Shown piece by piece: positions 47,703-64,000 of a stretch of DNA of 64,000 nt; positions within the stretch are counted from its first letter, which is position 1; each line of letters begins with the position of its first letter. The notes beneath the pieces were generated by a model, which was given only the letters and a program-made list of their open reading frames with translations, had not been told where the DNA came from and ran no database searches. This DNA is from Mycolicibacterium phlei (lineage in GTDB: Bacteria > Actinomycetota > Actinomycetes > Mycobacteriales > Mycobacteriaceae), in contig NZ_CP014475.1 of the NCBI RefSeq assembly GCF_001583415.1, positions 4,898,001 through 4,962,000 on the forward strand, written 5' to 3'. The position numbers and the translations under genes are program-made.

Positions 47703-48838
47703 CCGCCCTGGTTGTTCAGCACGTACTGCAGCCCGGCGAGCAGCTGAGACACCGGGTCGGTGCCGCCGCCGAACGCGGCCTGGGTGGCCGGGGCGGTGAC
47801 CTCCGCCGGGTCGTAGCCGTTGACCGGGTCGACGGTGATCGGCGCGGTGAGCGGATCGTCGTTGCGGGAGTACCCGGCGTCGACGTACGGCTTGAGCACC
47901 GCGTCGAGCTTGATCAGCGTCTCCTTGTCCACGCCGAGGTACTTGAACGGCATCACCAGCGGCAGATGCTCCTCGGGGATCAGGTAGGTGGTGGTCTTGG
48001 CGCCGCGCGAGTTCACGGTGGTGCGGATGTTCTGCGGCGGCACCATGCTCGGGTTGGTGAACGCGACCGCGGTGTGCCCGGTGGCCAGGCCGACGACGGC
48101 GTTGAGCACCGACAGCCAGTTGTCGGGCCGGTCCGGCCAGTCGGCGATGCTGTCGTAGGCGGAGATGAACTGATAGGTGTCGTACTGGCTCTCGAACGGC
48201 GGCGGGATCCGGTAGTCCAGCGACGGCACCATCGCGCCGACCGGGAACATCTGGGTCAGGAAGCTCTCCCCGAACGGGTGGCGCGCCACCGGGCTGCCGT
48301 AGGTGGCGAAGCTCAACTGGTCCGGCGGCGGTGCGGCCGGGTCGTAGGCCAGCCGCAGCTGCACCTCCTCGAGCACCGACGCGCCCTCGGACAACCCGAT
48401 CGCGGTGCCGGGACCGCCGGCCTTGATCGCGTTGATCAGGTTGGGCGCGCCGACGTCGATCGACTCGCCGTAGCTGGGGCCGTCGAGGCCGAGGCCGGGC
48501 ATGATGCTGTCGCCCCATGCGCCGATACCCGGGAACCACCGCTCCAGGGTGTGGCCCTGCACCTGACCGGCCGGATAGTCCACGATCTCGCGGTCCAGGC
48601 CCGGGAACCAGTCGGCGCCGGTGCGCATGATGTATTCGTCGTACGGGATGCCCAGCACGTGGGCGCCGCCCAGCGCGTACCCCTTGCCCGGGGTGCCGAT
48701 CGGCGGGCCGTCGGCGCGCTGCCCCGGATTCGGGGGCGGTTCGTCGGCGACGGCGGTACCGAAACCGAAACCGGCTGCGACACCGAGGGTTAACAGTGCG
48801 GTGCCGAACCTGAGAAGTCTCCTGCTGAACACTGCCAT
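47699..48838 (-). CDS. Secreted PE-PPE-domain acyltransferase of the TPP locus
   Basis: 379 residues, ATG start. Signal peptide: RRLLRFGTALLTLGVAAGF, then a cut near AVADEPP. The PE-PPE (PF08237) alpha/beta-hydrolase fold has the nucleophile in AIGLSEGASVLEE (G-x-S-x-G) and a conserved GYALGGAHVLGIPYDEY start. Family members Chp1/Chp2 complete acyl transfer onto trehalose outside the membrane in sulfolipid and polyacyltrehalose synthesis. In the TPP locus this gene (named PE in M. smegmatis) is needed to convert diacyltrehalose to the full TPP. Lies 6 bases after the fadD23 stop on the same strand. Confidence 0.9.
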   Translation of the reverse strand: MAVFSRRLLRFGTALLTLGVAAGFGFGTAVADEPPPNPGQRADGPPIGTPGKGYALGGAHVLGIPYDEYIMRTGADWFPGLDREIVDYPAGQVQGHTLERWFPGIGAWGDSIMPGLGLDGPSYGESIDVGAPNLINAIKAGGPGTAIGLSEGASVLEEVQLRLAYDPAAPPPDQLSFATYGSPVARHPFGESFLTQMFPVGAMVPSLDYRIPPPFESQYDTYQFISAYDSIADWPDRPDNWLSVLNAVVGLATGHTAVAFTNPSMVPPQNIRTTVNSRGAKTTTYLIPEEHLPLVMPFKYLGVDKETLIKLDAVLKPYVDAGYSRNDDPLTAPITVDPVNGYDPAEVTAPATQAAFGGGTDPVSQLLAGLQYVLNNQGG

Positions 48839-48844
48839 CCGACC

Positions 48845-50596
48845 CTACTCCGCGACCGTCTCGACGGGGGCGTCCACGCGGGTGAACCCGCCCCGCCGGT
48901 AGAGCTCGGCGCAGGCGGCGCGGCGGATCTTGCCGCTGGTCGTGGTGGGCAGCGCGCCGGGCTCGACCAGCACGATGTCCTCGACGCTGACCCCGTGCTC
49001 GGTGGAGATCGCCCCGGTGACGTCGCTCTTGATCTTCGCCAGCGCCGCCGGGTCGGTCGCCGTCTTCACCTCGACGATGGTGACCAGCTGCTCGGTGCCG
49101 GCGACCGGCACCGCGATGGCCGCCACCCGGCCCCGGGTGATCTCCCCGACCGTCGCCTCGATGTCCTCGGGATAGTGGTTGCGGCCGCGGATGATCAGCA
49201 GGTCCTTGATCCGGCCGACGATGAACAGTTCACCGCCGGAGACGAACCCGAGGTCGCCGGTGCGCAGCCACGGCCCCGCCGGGGTGCCCGGCGACGGGTC
49301 CACGATCGTCGCACCGAAGCAGCCCTGCTGCTCCGGGGGCCGGCGCCAGTAGCCCTCGGCGACGTTGTCGCCGTGCACCCAGATCTCCCCGATCAGGTCC
49401 GGTGCGCACTCCCGGCAGGTCTCGGCGTCCACGATGCGCAGCAGCGGCGACTGCGGCACTTCGTATTTCACCAGCGCGGTGCCATTGCCCGCCGGCACCG
49501 GCCGCACCCGGCCCGCGCCGAGCTCGTCGGCGTCGAAGTAGCCGGCCGGGTCGTTCTCGTCCCAGACCGACGACGTCACGAACACCGTCGCCTCGGCCAG
49601 CCCGTACGACGGCCGCATCATGTGGTCGCGCAGGTTGAAGTGCGCGAACCGGTCCACGAACCGGTGCAGGGTGGCCGGCTCGACGCGCTCGGCGCCGCTG
49701 ATGATGCCGACGACACCGCCGAGGTCCAGGCCGGCGAGATCCTCGTCGCTGGTCTTGCGGGCGGCGAGGTCGAACGCGAAGTTCGGCGCCGACGACCACG
49801 CGTGCGGGTTCTCGGCCAGTGCGCGCACCCACCGGGACGGCTTCTCCAGGAACGCGATCGGACTCAACAGCGACGCGCGCCTGCCGGTCAGGATCGGTGC
49901 GCACACCCCCAGCACCAGGCCCATGTCGTGGTAGAAGGGCAGCCACGACACGAAGGTGGCGTCCGGCGGCAGCGGCGAGCGGGCGAAGAAGCTGCGCATC
50001 AACTGGTCGAAGTTCGACGTCAGGTTGCGGTGGGTCAGCATCGCGCCGGTCGGCACCCGGGTGGAACCCGAGCTGTACTGCAGGTAGGCGAGTGTGGGCA
50101 GTTCGGCGGGCGCCAGTTCGGGCCCGGTGGCGGTGTCGAGGTCCAGGGTGTCGACGGACAGGATCGTCGGCGCGGAGTCCAGCGCCGCGGCGGCGACGAA
50201 CTCGGCGACGTCGGCCGCGGCGTCGGAGGTGGTGAGCACCACCGACGGTTCGGTGTCGGCCAGCACCGCGCTCACCCGCTCGTGGCCGGAGCCGCGCATC
50301 GGCAGCGGCAGCGGCACCGCGATGAAGCCGGCCTGCATGGCGCCCAGGAACGCCAGGATGTACGGAAGCCCCTGCGGCGCCAGGATCGTCGCGCGGTCCC
50401 CGACCGCGCCGTGGCCGCGGATCTCCCGGGCCAGGTTCACCGTGCGGCGCGCGAGCTGTGACCAGGTGAGGTTCTCGGCGATACCGTTCGGATCGGCGGT
50501 GTAGTCGGTGAACGTGAACGCGACGTCGTCGGGCCGCATGGTGGCGCGGCCGTGCAGCATCGACAGGATCGACGACGAGTCAGACGGTGTGGTCAC
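48845..50596 (-). CDS. fadD23: Long-chain fatty acyl-AMP ligase FadD23
   Basis: 583 residues; GTG overlapping the mmpL10 stop (GTGA). FAAL family: TLAYLQYSSGSTRVPTGAML (ATP motif), FVSWLPFYHDMGLVLGVCAP, PSYGLAEATVFVTS, WLRTGDLGFVSGGELFIVGR and KDLLIIRGRNHYPEDIEATV. The FAAL-specific insertion is present. It activates a fatty acid as the acyl-AMP and loads it onto the polyketide synthase. C-terminal catalytic Lys lies in LPTTTSGKIRR. Confidence 0.93.
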   Translation of the reverse strand: MTTPSDSSSILSMLHGRATMRPDDVAFTFTDYTADPNGIAENLTWSQLARRTVNLAREIRGHGAVGDRATILAPQGLPYILAFLGAMQAGFIAVPLPLPMRGSGHERVSAVLADTEPSVVLTTSDAAADVAEFVAAAALDSAPTILSVDTLDLDTATGPELAPAELPTLAYLQYSSGSTRVPTGAMLTHRNLTSNFDQLMRSFFARSPLPPDATFVSWLPFYHDMGLVLGVCAPILTGRRASLLSPIAFLEKPSRWVRALAENPHAWSSAPNFAFDLAARKTSDEDLAGLDLGGVVGIISGAERVEPATLHRFVDRFAHFNLRDHMMRPSYGLAEATVFVTSSVWDENDPAGYFDADELGAGRVRPVPAGNGTALVKYEVPQSPLLRIVDAETCRECAPDLIGEIWVHGDNVAEGYWRRPPEQQGCFGATIVDPSPGTPAGPWLRTGDLGFVSGGELFIVGRIKDLLIIRGRNHYPEDIEATVGEITRGRVAAIAVPVAGTEQLVTIVEVKTATDPAALAKIKSDVTGAISTEHGVSVEDIVLVEPGALPTTTSGKIRRAACAELYRRGGFTRVDAPVETVAE

Positions 50597-53500
50597 GATG
50601 GTTCCGTATCAGCCTGGGTGGACGTGGCGGCGGCGACCGGCTGCCGTGACGGTCGCTCGGGGACGCGGGACGGCCACCAGTTGGCCTTGCCGACCAGCGC
50701 CGCGATGGCGGGCACCGTGATCGTACGGACCACGAAGGTGTCCAGCAGGATGCCCACACCGATCACGAAGCCGCCCTGGATGACGATGCCGATGCTGGAG
50801 AACAGCAGTCCGGCCATCGAGGCCGCGAAGATCAGGCCCGCCGCGGTGATGACGCCGCCGGTCGACCCCAGGGTGCGGATCACCCCGTAGCGCACGCTCT
50901 GCGGCGACTCGTCGCGCAGCCGCGACACGAACAGCATGTTGTAGTCCGCGCCGACGGCGACCAGCACCACGAACGCCAGCGGCGGCACGCTCCAGTGCAG
51001 CTGCTGACCGAGCAGGAACTGGAACACCCCGACACCGATGCCGATCGCGGCGAAGAACGACACCACCACCGAGCCGACCATGTACAGCGGCGCGATGACC
51101 GAGCGCAGCAGCACCATCAGCGTCAGCAGCACGACGATCAGCGTCGCGGCGATGATGAACCGGATGTCCTGCTGGTAGTAGTCGCGGGTGTCGCGCAGCG
51201 CGGCCGGGTAGCCGCCGATCGAGATCGTCGCGTCGGCCAGCGTGGTGTTGGGCTGGGCGCTGCGGGCGGTGTCGAGGATCTGGTTGACCTGATCCATCGC
51301 CTCCGGGGAGAACGGGTTGAGCTTGGTCTGCACCAGGTACCGCACCGCGTGGCCGTCCGGCGAGATGTAGGCCGCCGCGGCCTTCTTGAAGTCCGGCAGC
51401 TCGAGCACCTCGGCGGGGATGTTGAAGCCCGCCTGTGCCGGGTCGGTGGCGGTGTTGCGCATGGTCAGCAGGAAGTTCGCCGCCTCGGTGAGCCCGGCGG
51501 CGATCACCTTGACCTGTTTGACCAGTTCGTCGACGCCGCCCGCGACCTCCTGGCTGCCGCTGGCCAGCCGGTTGGCGCCCTGCTGCAGCTCCTTGATGGA
51601 CCGCTGCGCCCCGCTGGGCGAGTCGACGCCGAGCGTGTCGACGGCCTTGGTCAGGTTGGTCATCGCGTTGTTGAGCTTCTTGACCGCCTGGTTGAGCGTC
51701 TGGGTGTCCTGGACGTCCTGCAGTTCCCCGGCCAGGCCGTTGATCTCGTCGAGGCTGCCGTTCTCGCGGGCGGCCATGAGCTTCTGGAACTGCGCGCGGG
51801 TGTCCACGCAGGACGGGTTGGCGTCGCACACGGCGTTGCCGTTGAGCGCCATCAGCACCGGGCCGACCCAGCCGAAGAAGTCGCGCACCGCGCGGAAGTT
51901 CAGGCCCATCGAGTTGCCGAGCGCGTTGACCGAGGCCACCAGCTTGGCCGCGATCTCGACGTCGCGCACCAGCTTGTCGCCGCCGTACTCGGTGCGCACC
52001 GAGGAGAACGTGTCGACCAGTTCCTGCAGGCTCGGCGCGATCGTGTTGATCTGGCTGCGCACGTCGGCGAGGCTCTCGGCCAGCGTGTTGGCGCCGTCGG
52101 TCAGCCGGTTCAGGTCGCCGGCGCGCTCCCCGATCAGCGCGGAGCCGTCGGCCAGCCGGTCGCCGACGATGCCGGCCTGGAAGGTGGCGCGGAACTCGCG
52201 CGGCACCTCGCCCAGCGGGCGGGTGGGTCCGCTGACCAGCCCGATGTCGGGCAGCTGCGCGATGCGCGACGCCATCTGCTCGAGGTCGGCCAGCGCGCGG
52301 GTGTTGCGCAGGTCGTGCGGCGACTGCACCAGGATGTACTCGGGGATGGACTGGCTGATCGGGAAGTGCTTCTCCAGTGCCGCGTAGCCGATCGAGCTCG
52401 GCGCCGACGCCGACACCACCTTGCGGTCGTCGTAGTTGTACGTGCCGAACAGCGCCAGCCCGGCCAGCAGCGCGAGCACCAGCAGGCTGGCGACCAGGTG
52501 CGGCACCGGCCTGCGCACGATCCGGGCCCCGGAGCGGCGCCAGAACCGCGACGTCAGCTCGCGGCGCGGTTTGATCCAGCCGCGCGGCCCGGCCAGCGTG
52601 AGGATCGCGGGCAGCAGCGTCACGCCGGCCAGGAACGCGACGCCGATCCCGATGGCCGCGGAGACGCCGACGGTCTTGAAGACGCCCATCTTGGCGAAGC
52701 TCAGCAGCAGGAAGGTCAGGCCGACCGTCAGCGCGGAGGCGGTGATGACCTTGCCGATCGACATCATCGCGTGCTTGACGGCGGTGTCGGAGTCCTCGCC
52801 GCGGCGCAGGTAGTCGTGGTAGCGGCTGATCAGGAACACCGCGTAGTCGGTGCCGGCGCCGGCCATGATCGCGCTGAGGAACACGATCGACTGGTTGGAC
52901 ACCCCCCAGCCGGTGAGCTGGGAGAACCCGGCGACCACGCCCTGGGCGATCATCAGCGACGAGCCGATGGTCACCAGCGGCAGCATCATCGTGACGACGT
53001 TGCGGTACACCAGCAGCAGCACGCCGAGCACCAGCACCGCGATCGCGATCTCGATCGGCAGCCGGTCGTGCTCGCCGGCGACGGTGAGGTCGGCGACGGT
53101 GGCAGCGGGCCCGGTCAGGTGCACGTCGACCTCGGCGCCCGCGGTGGCCAGCCGCACCAGTTCGGCGACCCGGTTGAACGACTCGTAGGCCCGCGGCGTG
53201 CCCAGCTCCCCCTCGAGGTTGACCGGCAGCACCCAGGTGGTCTTGTCCTCGCTGGTCAAGAACGGCCGCAGCTGCGGGGTGGCGATGAAGTCCTGCACCG
53301 ACACCACGTCGGTGACGTTGTCGTGCAGCGCGTCGACGAGCTTGCGGTAGGTGTCCTCGTCCTCGCGGGTCAGCCCGTCCTCGTTGATCAGCGCGATGAC
53401 CAGCAGGTCGTCGTTGGCGGACTCCTGGAAGGCCTCCGACATCCGCTGCGCGGCCACGCTGGAGGGGGCGTCGGCGGGCAGGATCGCCAGCGGGTGGCGC

Positions 53501-53613
53501 TGGGCCATCTCCCCGAGCGACGGGAACGACAGCGGCAACGCGACCGCCATGGCGACCCACAGCCCGATCACCAGCCAGGGCCACCGCACGACGAGGTCGG
53601 CTAGTTTGCGCAT
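50593..53613 (-). CDS. mmpL10: RND-family lipid transporter MmpL10
   Basis: 1006 residues, ATG start. Typical MmpL layout: one N-terminal span, a large external domain, five spans, a long second external loop with helical hairpin (about 470-740), then five more spans. Motifs: MAGAGTDYAVFLISRYHDYL and GADYNMLFVSRLRDESPQSV (proton-relay Asp-Tyr pairs in TM4 and TM10). In M. smegmatis MmpL10 moves the diacyltrehalose intermediate across the membrane in TPP synthesis. The start is 37 bases after the papA3 stop. Confidence 0.94.
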   Translation of the reverse strand: MRKLADLVVRWPWLVIGLWVAMAVALPLSFPSLGEMAQRHPLAILPADAPSSVAAQRMSEAFQESANDDLLVIALINEDGLTREDEDTYRKLVDALHDNVTDVVSVQDFIATPQLRPFLTSEDKTTWVLPVNLEGELGTPRAYESFNRVAELVRLATAGAEVDVHLTGPAATVADLTVAGEHDRLPIEIAIAVLVLGVLLLVYRNVVTMMLPLVTIGSSLMIAQGVVAGFSQLTGWGVSNQSIVFLSAIMAGAGTDYAVFLISRYHDYLRRGEDSDTAVKHAMMSIGKVITASALTVGLTFLLLSFAKMGVFKTVGVSAAIGIGVAFLAGVTLLPAILTLAGPRGWIKPRRELTSRFWRRSGARIVRRPVPHLVASLLVLALLAGLALFGTYNYDDRKVVSASAPSSIGYAALEKHFPISQSIPEYILVQSPHDLRNTRALADLEQMASRIAQLPDIGLVSGPTRPLGEVPREFRATFQAGIVGDRLADGSALIGERAGDLNRLTDGANTLAESLADVRSQINTIAPSLQELVDTFSSVRTEYGGDKLVRDVEIAAKLVASVNALGNSMGLNFRAVRDFFGWVGPVLMALNGNAVCDANPSCVDTRAQFQKLMAARENGSLDEINGLAGELQDVQDTQTLNQAVKKLNNAMTNLTKAVDTLGVDSPSGAQRSIKELQQGANRLASGSQEVAGGVDELVKQVKVIAAGLTEAANFLLTMRNTATDPAQAGFNIPAEVLELPDFKKAAAAYISPDGHAVRYLVQTKLNPFSPEAMDQVNQILDTARSAQPNTTLADATISIGGYPAALRDTRDYYQQDIRFIIAATLIVVLLTLMVLLRSVIAPLYMVGSVVVSFFAAIGIGVGVFQFLLGQQLHWSVPPLAFVVLVAVGADYNMLFVSRLRDESPQSVRYGVIRTLGSTGGVITAAGLIFAASMAGLLFSSIGIVIQGGFVIGVGILLDTFVVRTITVPAIAALVGKANWWPSRVPERPSRQPVAAATSTQADTEPS

Positions 53614-53649
53614 GTCACCCGCGTTCCGCTTCCACCATCGCGTGCCAGG

Positions 53650-55071
53650 CTATGCGACCCGCCCCCAGTTGCCGGTGTCGGCGACCGCGGCGGCCACCGA
53701 CTTCATCGTGGTCATGTACCGGGTGACCGACTTGCGGGCGACCGGATTGTCCGGGTGCATGATCGCCATGACGGTGCCCTCGCCGTACCGGAAGATGTAG
53801 ATCGTCAGCTGGTAGGAGAACCGGCCGTCGGGATAGATGCCGATGTTGTCGGCCAGCCCCATGTCGGCGGCGGCGAGCACCGCGTTCAGCGGCGCGGCGC
53901 CGGCGTGGAAGAAGTTCGACACCGGGAAGTTCGGCCGCGGCCAGCGCAGCTGCGGCGCCAGCTCCAGCACCCGGTAGTACGGCACCTTGGCCATCTTCAG
54001 GTTGGAGTCGAACGCGGTCTGCGCCGACCACGCGGCGTCGGTGAACGACATACCGCCGATGGGCACGGTGATCGGGATCAGCCCGGTGAACCAGCCCTGG
54101 GTCATGAAGTTGTCGGTGGCCGAGCGGGAGTCGCGCGGGGTCAGCCCGTAGTAGGTCAGCGCCCCGGTGAGCTCGTGCTCGACCTGCGCCAGGCAGGCGA
54201 ACAGACCGCCGACGAAGCGGGCGCCCGCCGCCGAGCAGGCCTCCTCGAACCGTTCGGTCTGCGCGACGTCCAGCAGCACCTCGGTGGTCATGTCGCTGCG
54301 GACCGCCTCGTTCGGGTTGCCCAGCGGCAGCGGGAACTCGGGGAACCCGCCGCCGTTGGCCTCGGCGAAGTCGATCCACGCGCGCACCTCGGGGGTGTCG
54401 ACGGTCAGGTCCGCGGTGCGCTCCCGCTCGGCGATGCAGAACTCGTCGAAGCTGCCCGCCTCGGGCAGCGCCAGCGCCTCACCGCCGCTGCTGAGCGCCG
54501 AGTACATGCCGTTGGCCTCCAGCATCGTGGTGCCGATCAGCGTCGCGTCGCCGTGCACGTGGTCCATCGCGGCGAAGAACGTGAAGTGCCCGTCGTTCTG
54601 GATGATCCCGAACGTGAAGCAGCCCCACTCCAGCGGGCTCGGGATGGAGATGACGTGCTCGCGGATCTGCTCGACGGTCATGTGGCCGTGGTCGACGGGC
54701 ACGAACTCGATGTCGTCCGGGTCGGTCAGCGCGTGCCGGACGAACTTGCCGTCGCCTGCGTGCTCGAACCAGCTGCGGAACGTGTCGTGGCGGCGCAGGT
54801 AGTTGTTGACGGCGTGGTCCATCGCGGCGATGTCGCACTCGCCCTTGACCTCGCAGCCCGCGATGATCTGGCGGGAGAAGTTCAGCCCCGCCGCGGTGCG
54901 CTCACAGTAGTTCTTGAGGTGCTGACGCTGCATGTAGCTGACCGGCACCGTGCTGACGGGGGCCTGGCGCGCCTTCTCCATCGACGCGGGCGTCGGATGC
55001 CAGGAGGTGACGTTGCCCGGTTTAAGCGACCACTCGTCGAGCGCCCCAATCGTGATCTTGCCGATCCGCAA
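53650..55071 (-). CDS. papA3: Polyketide-associated acyltransferase PapA3
   Basis: 473 residues. A TTG start at 55071 is supported by GGAGG placed 8-9 bases upstream; the next ATG is far inside. Condensation-type acyltransferase with the active site HVHGD (H-x-x-x-D) in FFAAMDHVHGDATLIGTTML. Near the start: SYMQRQHLKNYCERTAAGLN. The DFGWG-like second motif is not obvious. It transfers acyl groups to trehalose, making diacyltrehalose inside the cell. Divergent from pks, with a 232-base promoter gap between. Confidence 0.9.
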   Translation of the reverse strand: MRIGKITIGALDEWSLKPGNVTSWHPTPASMEKARQAPVSTVPVSYMQRQHLKNYCERTAAGLNFSRQIIAGCEVKGECDIAAMDHAVNNYLRRHDTFRSWFEHAGDGKFVRHALTDPDDIEFVPVDHGHMTVEQIREHVISIPSPLEWGCFTFGIIQNDGHFTFFAAMDHVHGDATLIGTTMLEANGMYSALSSGGEALALPEAGSFDEFCIAERERTADLTVDTPEVRAWIDFAEANGGGFPEFPLPLGNPNEAVRSDMTTEVLLDVAQTERFEEACSAAGARFVGGLFACLAQVEHELTGALTYYGLTPRDSRSATDNFMTQGWFTGLIPITVPIGGMSFTDAAWSAQTAFDSNLKMAKVPYYRVLELAPQLRWPRPNFPVSNFFHAGAAPLNAVLAAADMGLADNIGIYPDGRFSYQLTIYIFRYGEGTVMAIMHPDNPVARKSVTRYMTTMKSVAAAVADTGNWGRVA

Positions 55072-55303
55072 TACCGTCGTCCTCCCGCATGGTCGGCGCC
55101 CACCGCCGGCACCCCTGTCGCCGGCCCAACATACTCTGTGTCATCCGGCCCGCCCGGCAGGTGGCCTGCGCCACAAGGTGCGGACAAGGCGACCCAGCTC
55201 TCCATGCCATAGTGTGCGACGGGGAAGTCTTCCTCTTCAGGCTCGTGTGGTGTCCCGCAGGGTCTTCTTCCAACTGCCGATGTAAAGGAAGGACGGCAAC
55301 GGC

Positions 55304-64000
<8,697 letters not shown>

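Noticed and set aside
50995..53604. An 869-codon plus-strand frame opposite mmpL10
   Set aside because: Composition dominated by Arg, His, Gln and Asp with no hydrophobic core; the minus strand encodes a complete MmpL with its conserved motifs.

Overview
The window is very G+C-rich chromosomal DNA from a mycobacterium, most likely a fast-growing Mycolicibacterium-type species. Three blocks support this. There is an AAC(2')-I / NnaR / NirBD / Acr2 / succinate dehydrogenase block whose order mirrors Rv0265c to Rv0247c of M. tuberculosis, recalled from memory. There is a trehalose polyphleate (TPP) locus made of gap, PE-type acyltransferase, fadD23, mmpL10, papA3 and pks. There are also many FadE, EchA, TetR and SDR lipid-catabolism genes. 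I saw no rRNA, tRNA, CRISPR array, insertion sequence or prophage, and no gene-free stretch longer than 300 bases.

Layout. (1) 1-7.5 kb is an acyl-CoA catabolism cluster: the end of an enoyl-CoA hydratase, a hotdog thioesterase, a divergent pair of acyl-CoA dehydrogenases, a TetR regulator and an amidohydrolase. It also holds two damaged genes: a deletion scar that joins a CoA-transferase start to a truncated enoyl-CoA hydratase, and an acyl-CoA synthetase frameshifted near its end. (2) 7.6-11.6 kb holds an AraC regulator, then an overlapping three-gene signalling operon: a PAS-GAF-PP2C (SpoIIE/RsbU-type) phosphatase, a B12-binding protein with the CarH-type W-x9-EH signature, and a STAS anti-anti-sigma factor. 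This looks like a light- or B12-controlled partner-switching module. (3) 11.6-17.8 kb holds a MOSC protein, a LysG/ArgP regulator, an EBP (EXPERA)-like membrane protein, TetR and AraC regulators, a sterol-desaturase-type hydroxylase, a LysE exporter and an SDR. (4) 17.8-22.3 kb is a GntR-headed operon of glutaryl-CoA dehydrogenase-like, aldehyde dehydrogenase and class III CoA-transferase genes, consistent with glutarate use. (5) 22.3-28.3 kb holds a TetR-SDR pair, a 29-residue membrane peptide coupled to a YeiH-type exporter, a Tat lipoprotein of the iron-siderophore binding type, a VUT/YhhQ transporter and PxpB-PxpC. (6) 28.3-34 kb is aminoglycoside acetyltransferase plus nitrite assimilation (NnaR, CbiX-like chelatase, NirD, NirB), with an apparent remnant of a deleted narK. 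(7) 34-39.7 kb holds Acr2 with an ECF-type promoter overlapping a HAIR operator, a Thr-repeat membrane protein, an ICL/PEP mutase-like enzyme and the Sdh1 genes. (8) 39.8-46.4 kb is a tightly packed MoxR-DUF58-VWA-like-TPR-like operon resembling Bat loci. (9) 46.4-64 kb is a flavin reductase followed by the TPP locus; pks runs off the window end.

How they work together. In the TPP locus, Pks and FadD23 make and activate the polyunsaturated (phleic) acyl chains. PapA3 starts trehalose acylation, MmpL10 with Gap exports the lipid, and the secreted PE-domain acyltransferase completes it outside. NnaR (with GlnR encoded elsewhere), CbiX (siroheme supply) and NirBD form one nitrite-to-ammonia unit. 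The same 13-base promoter element precedes both divisions of that unit.
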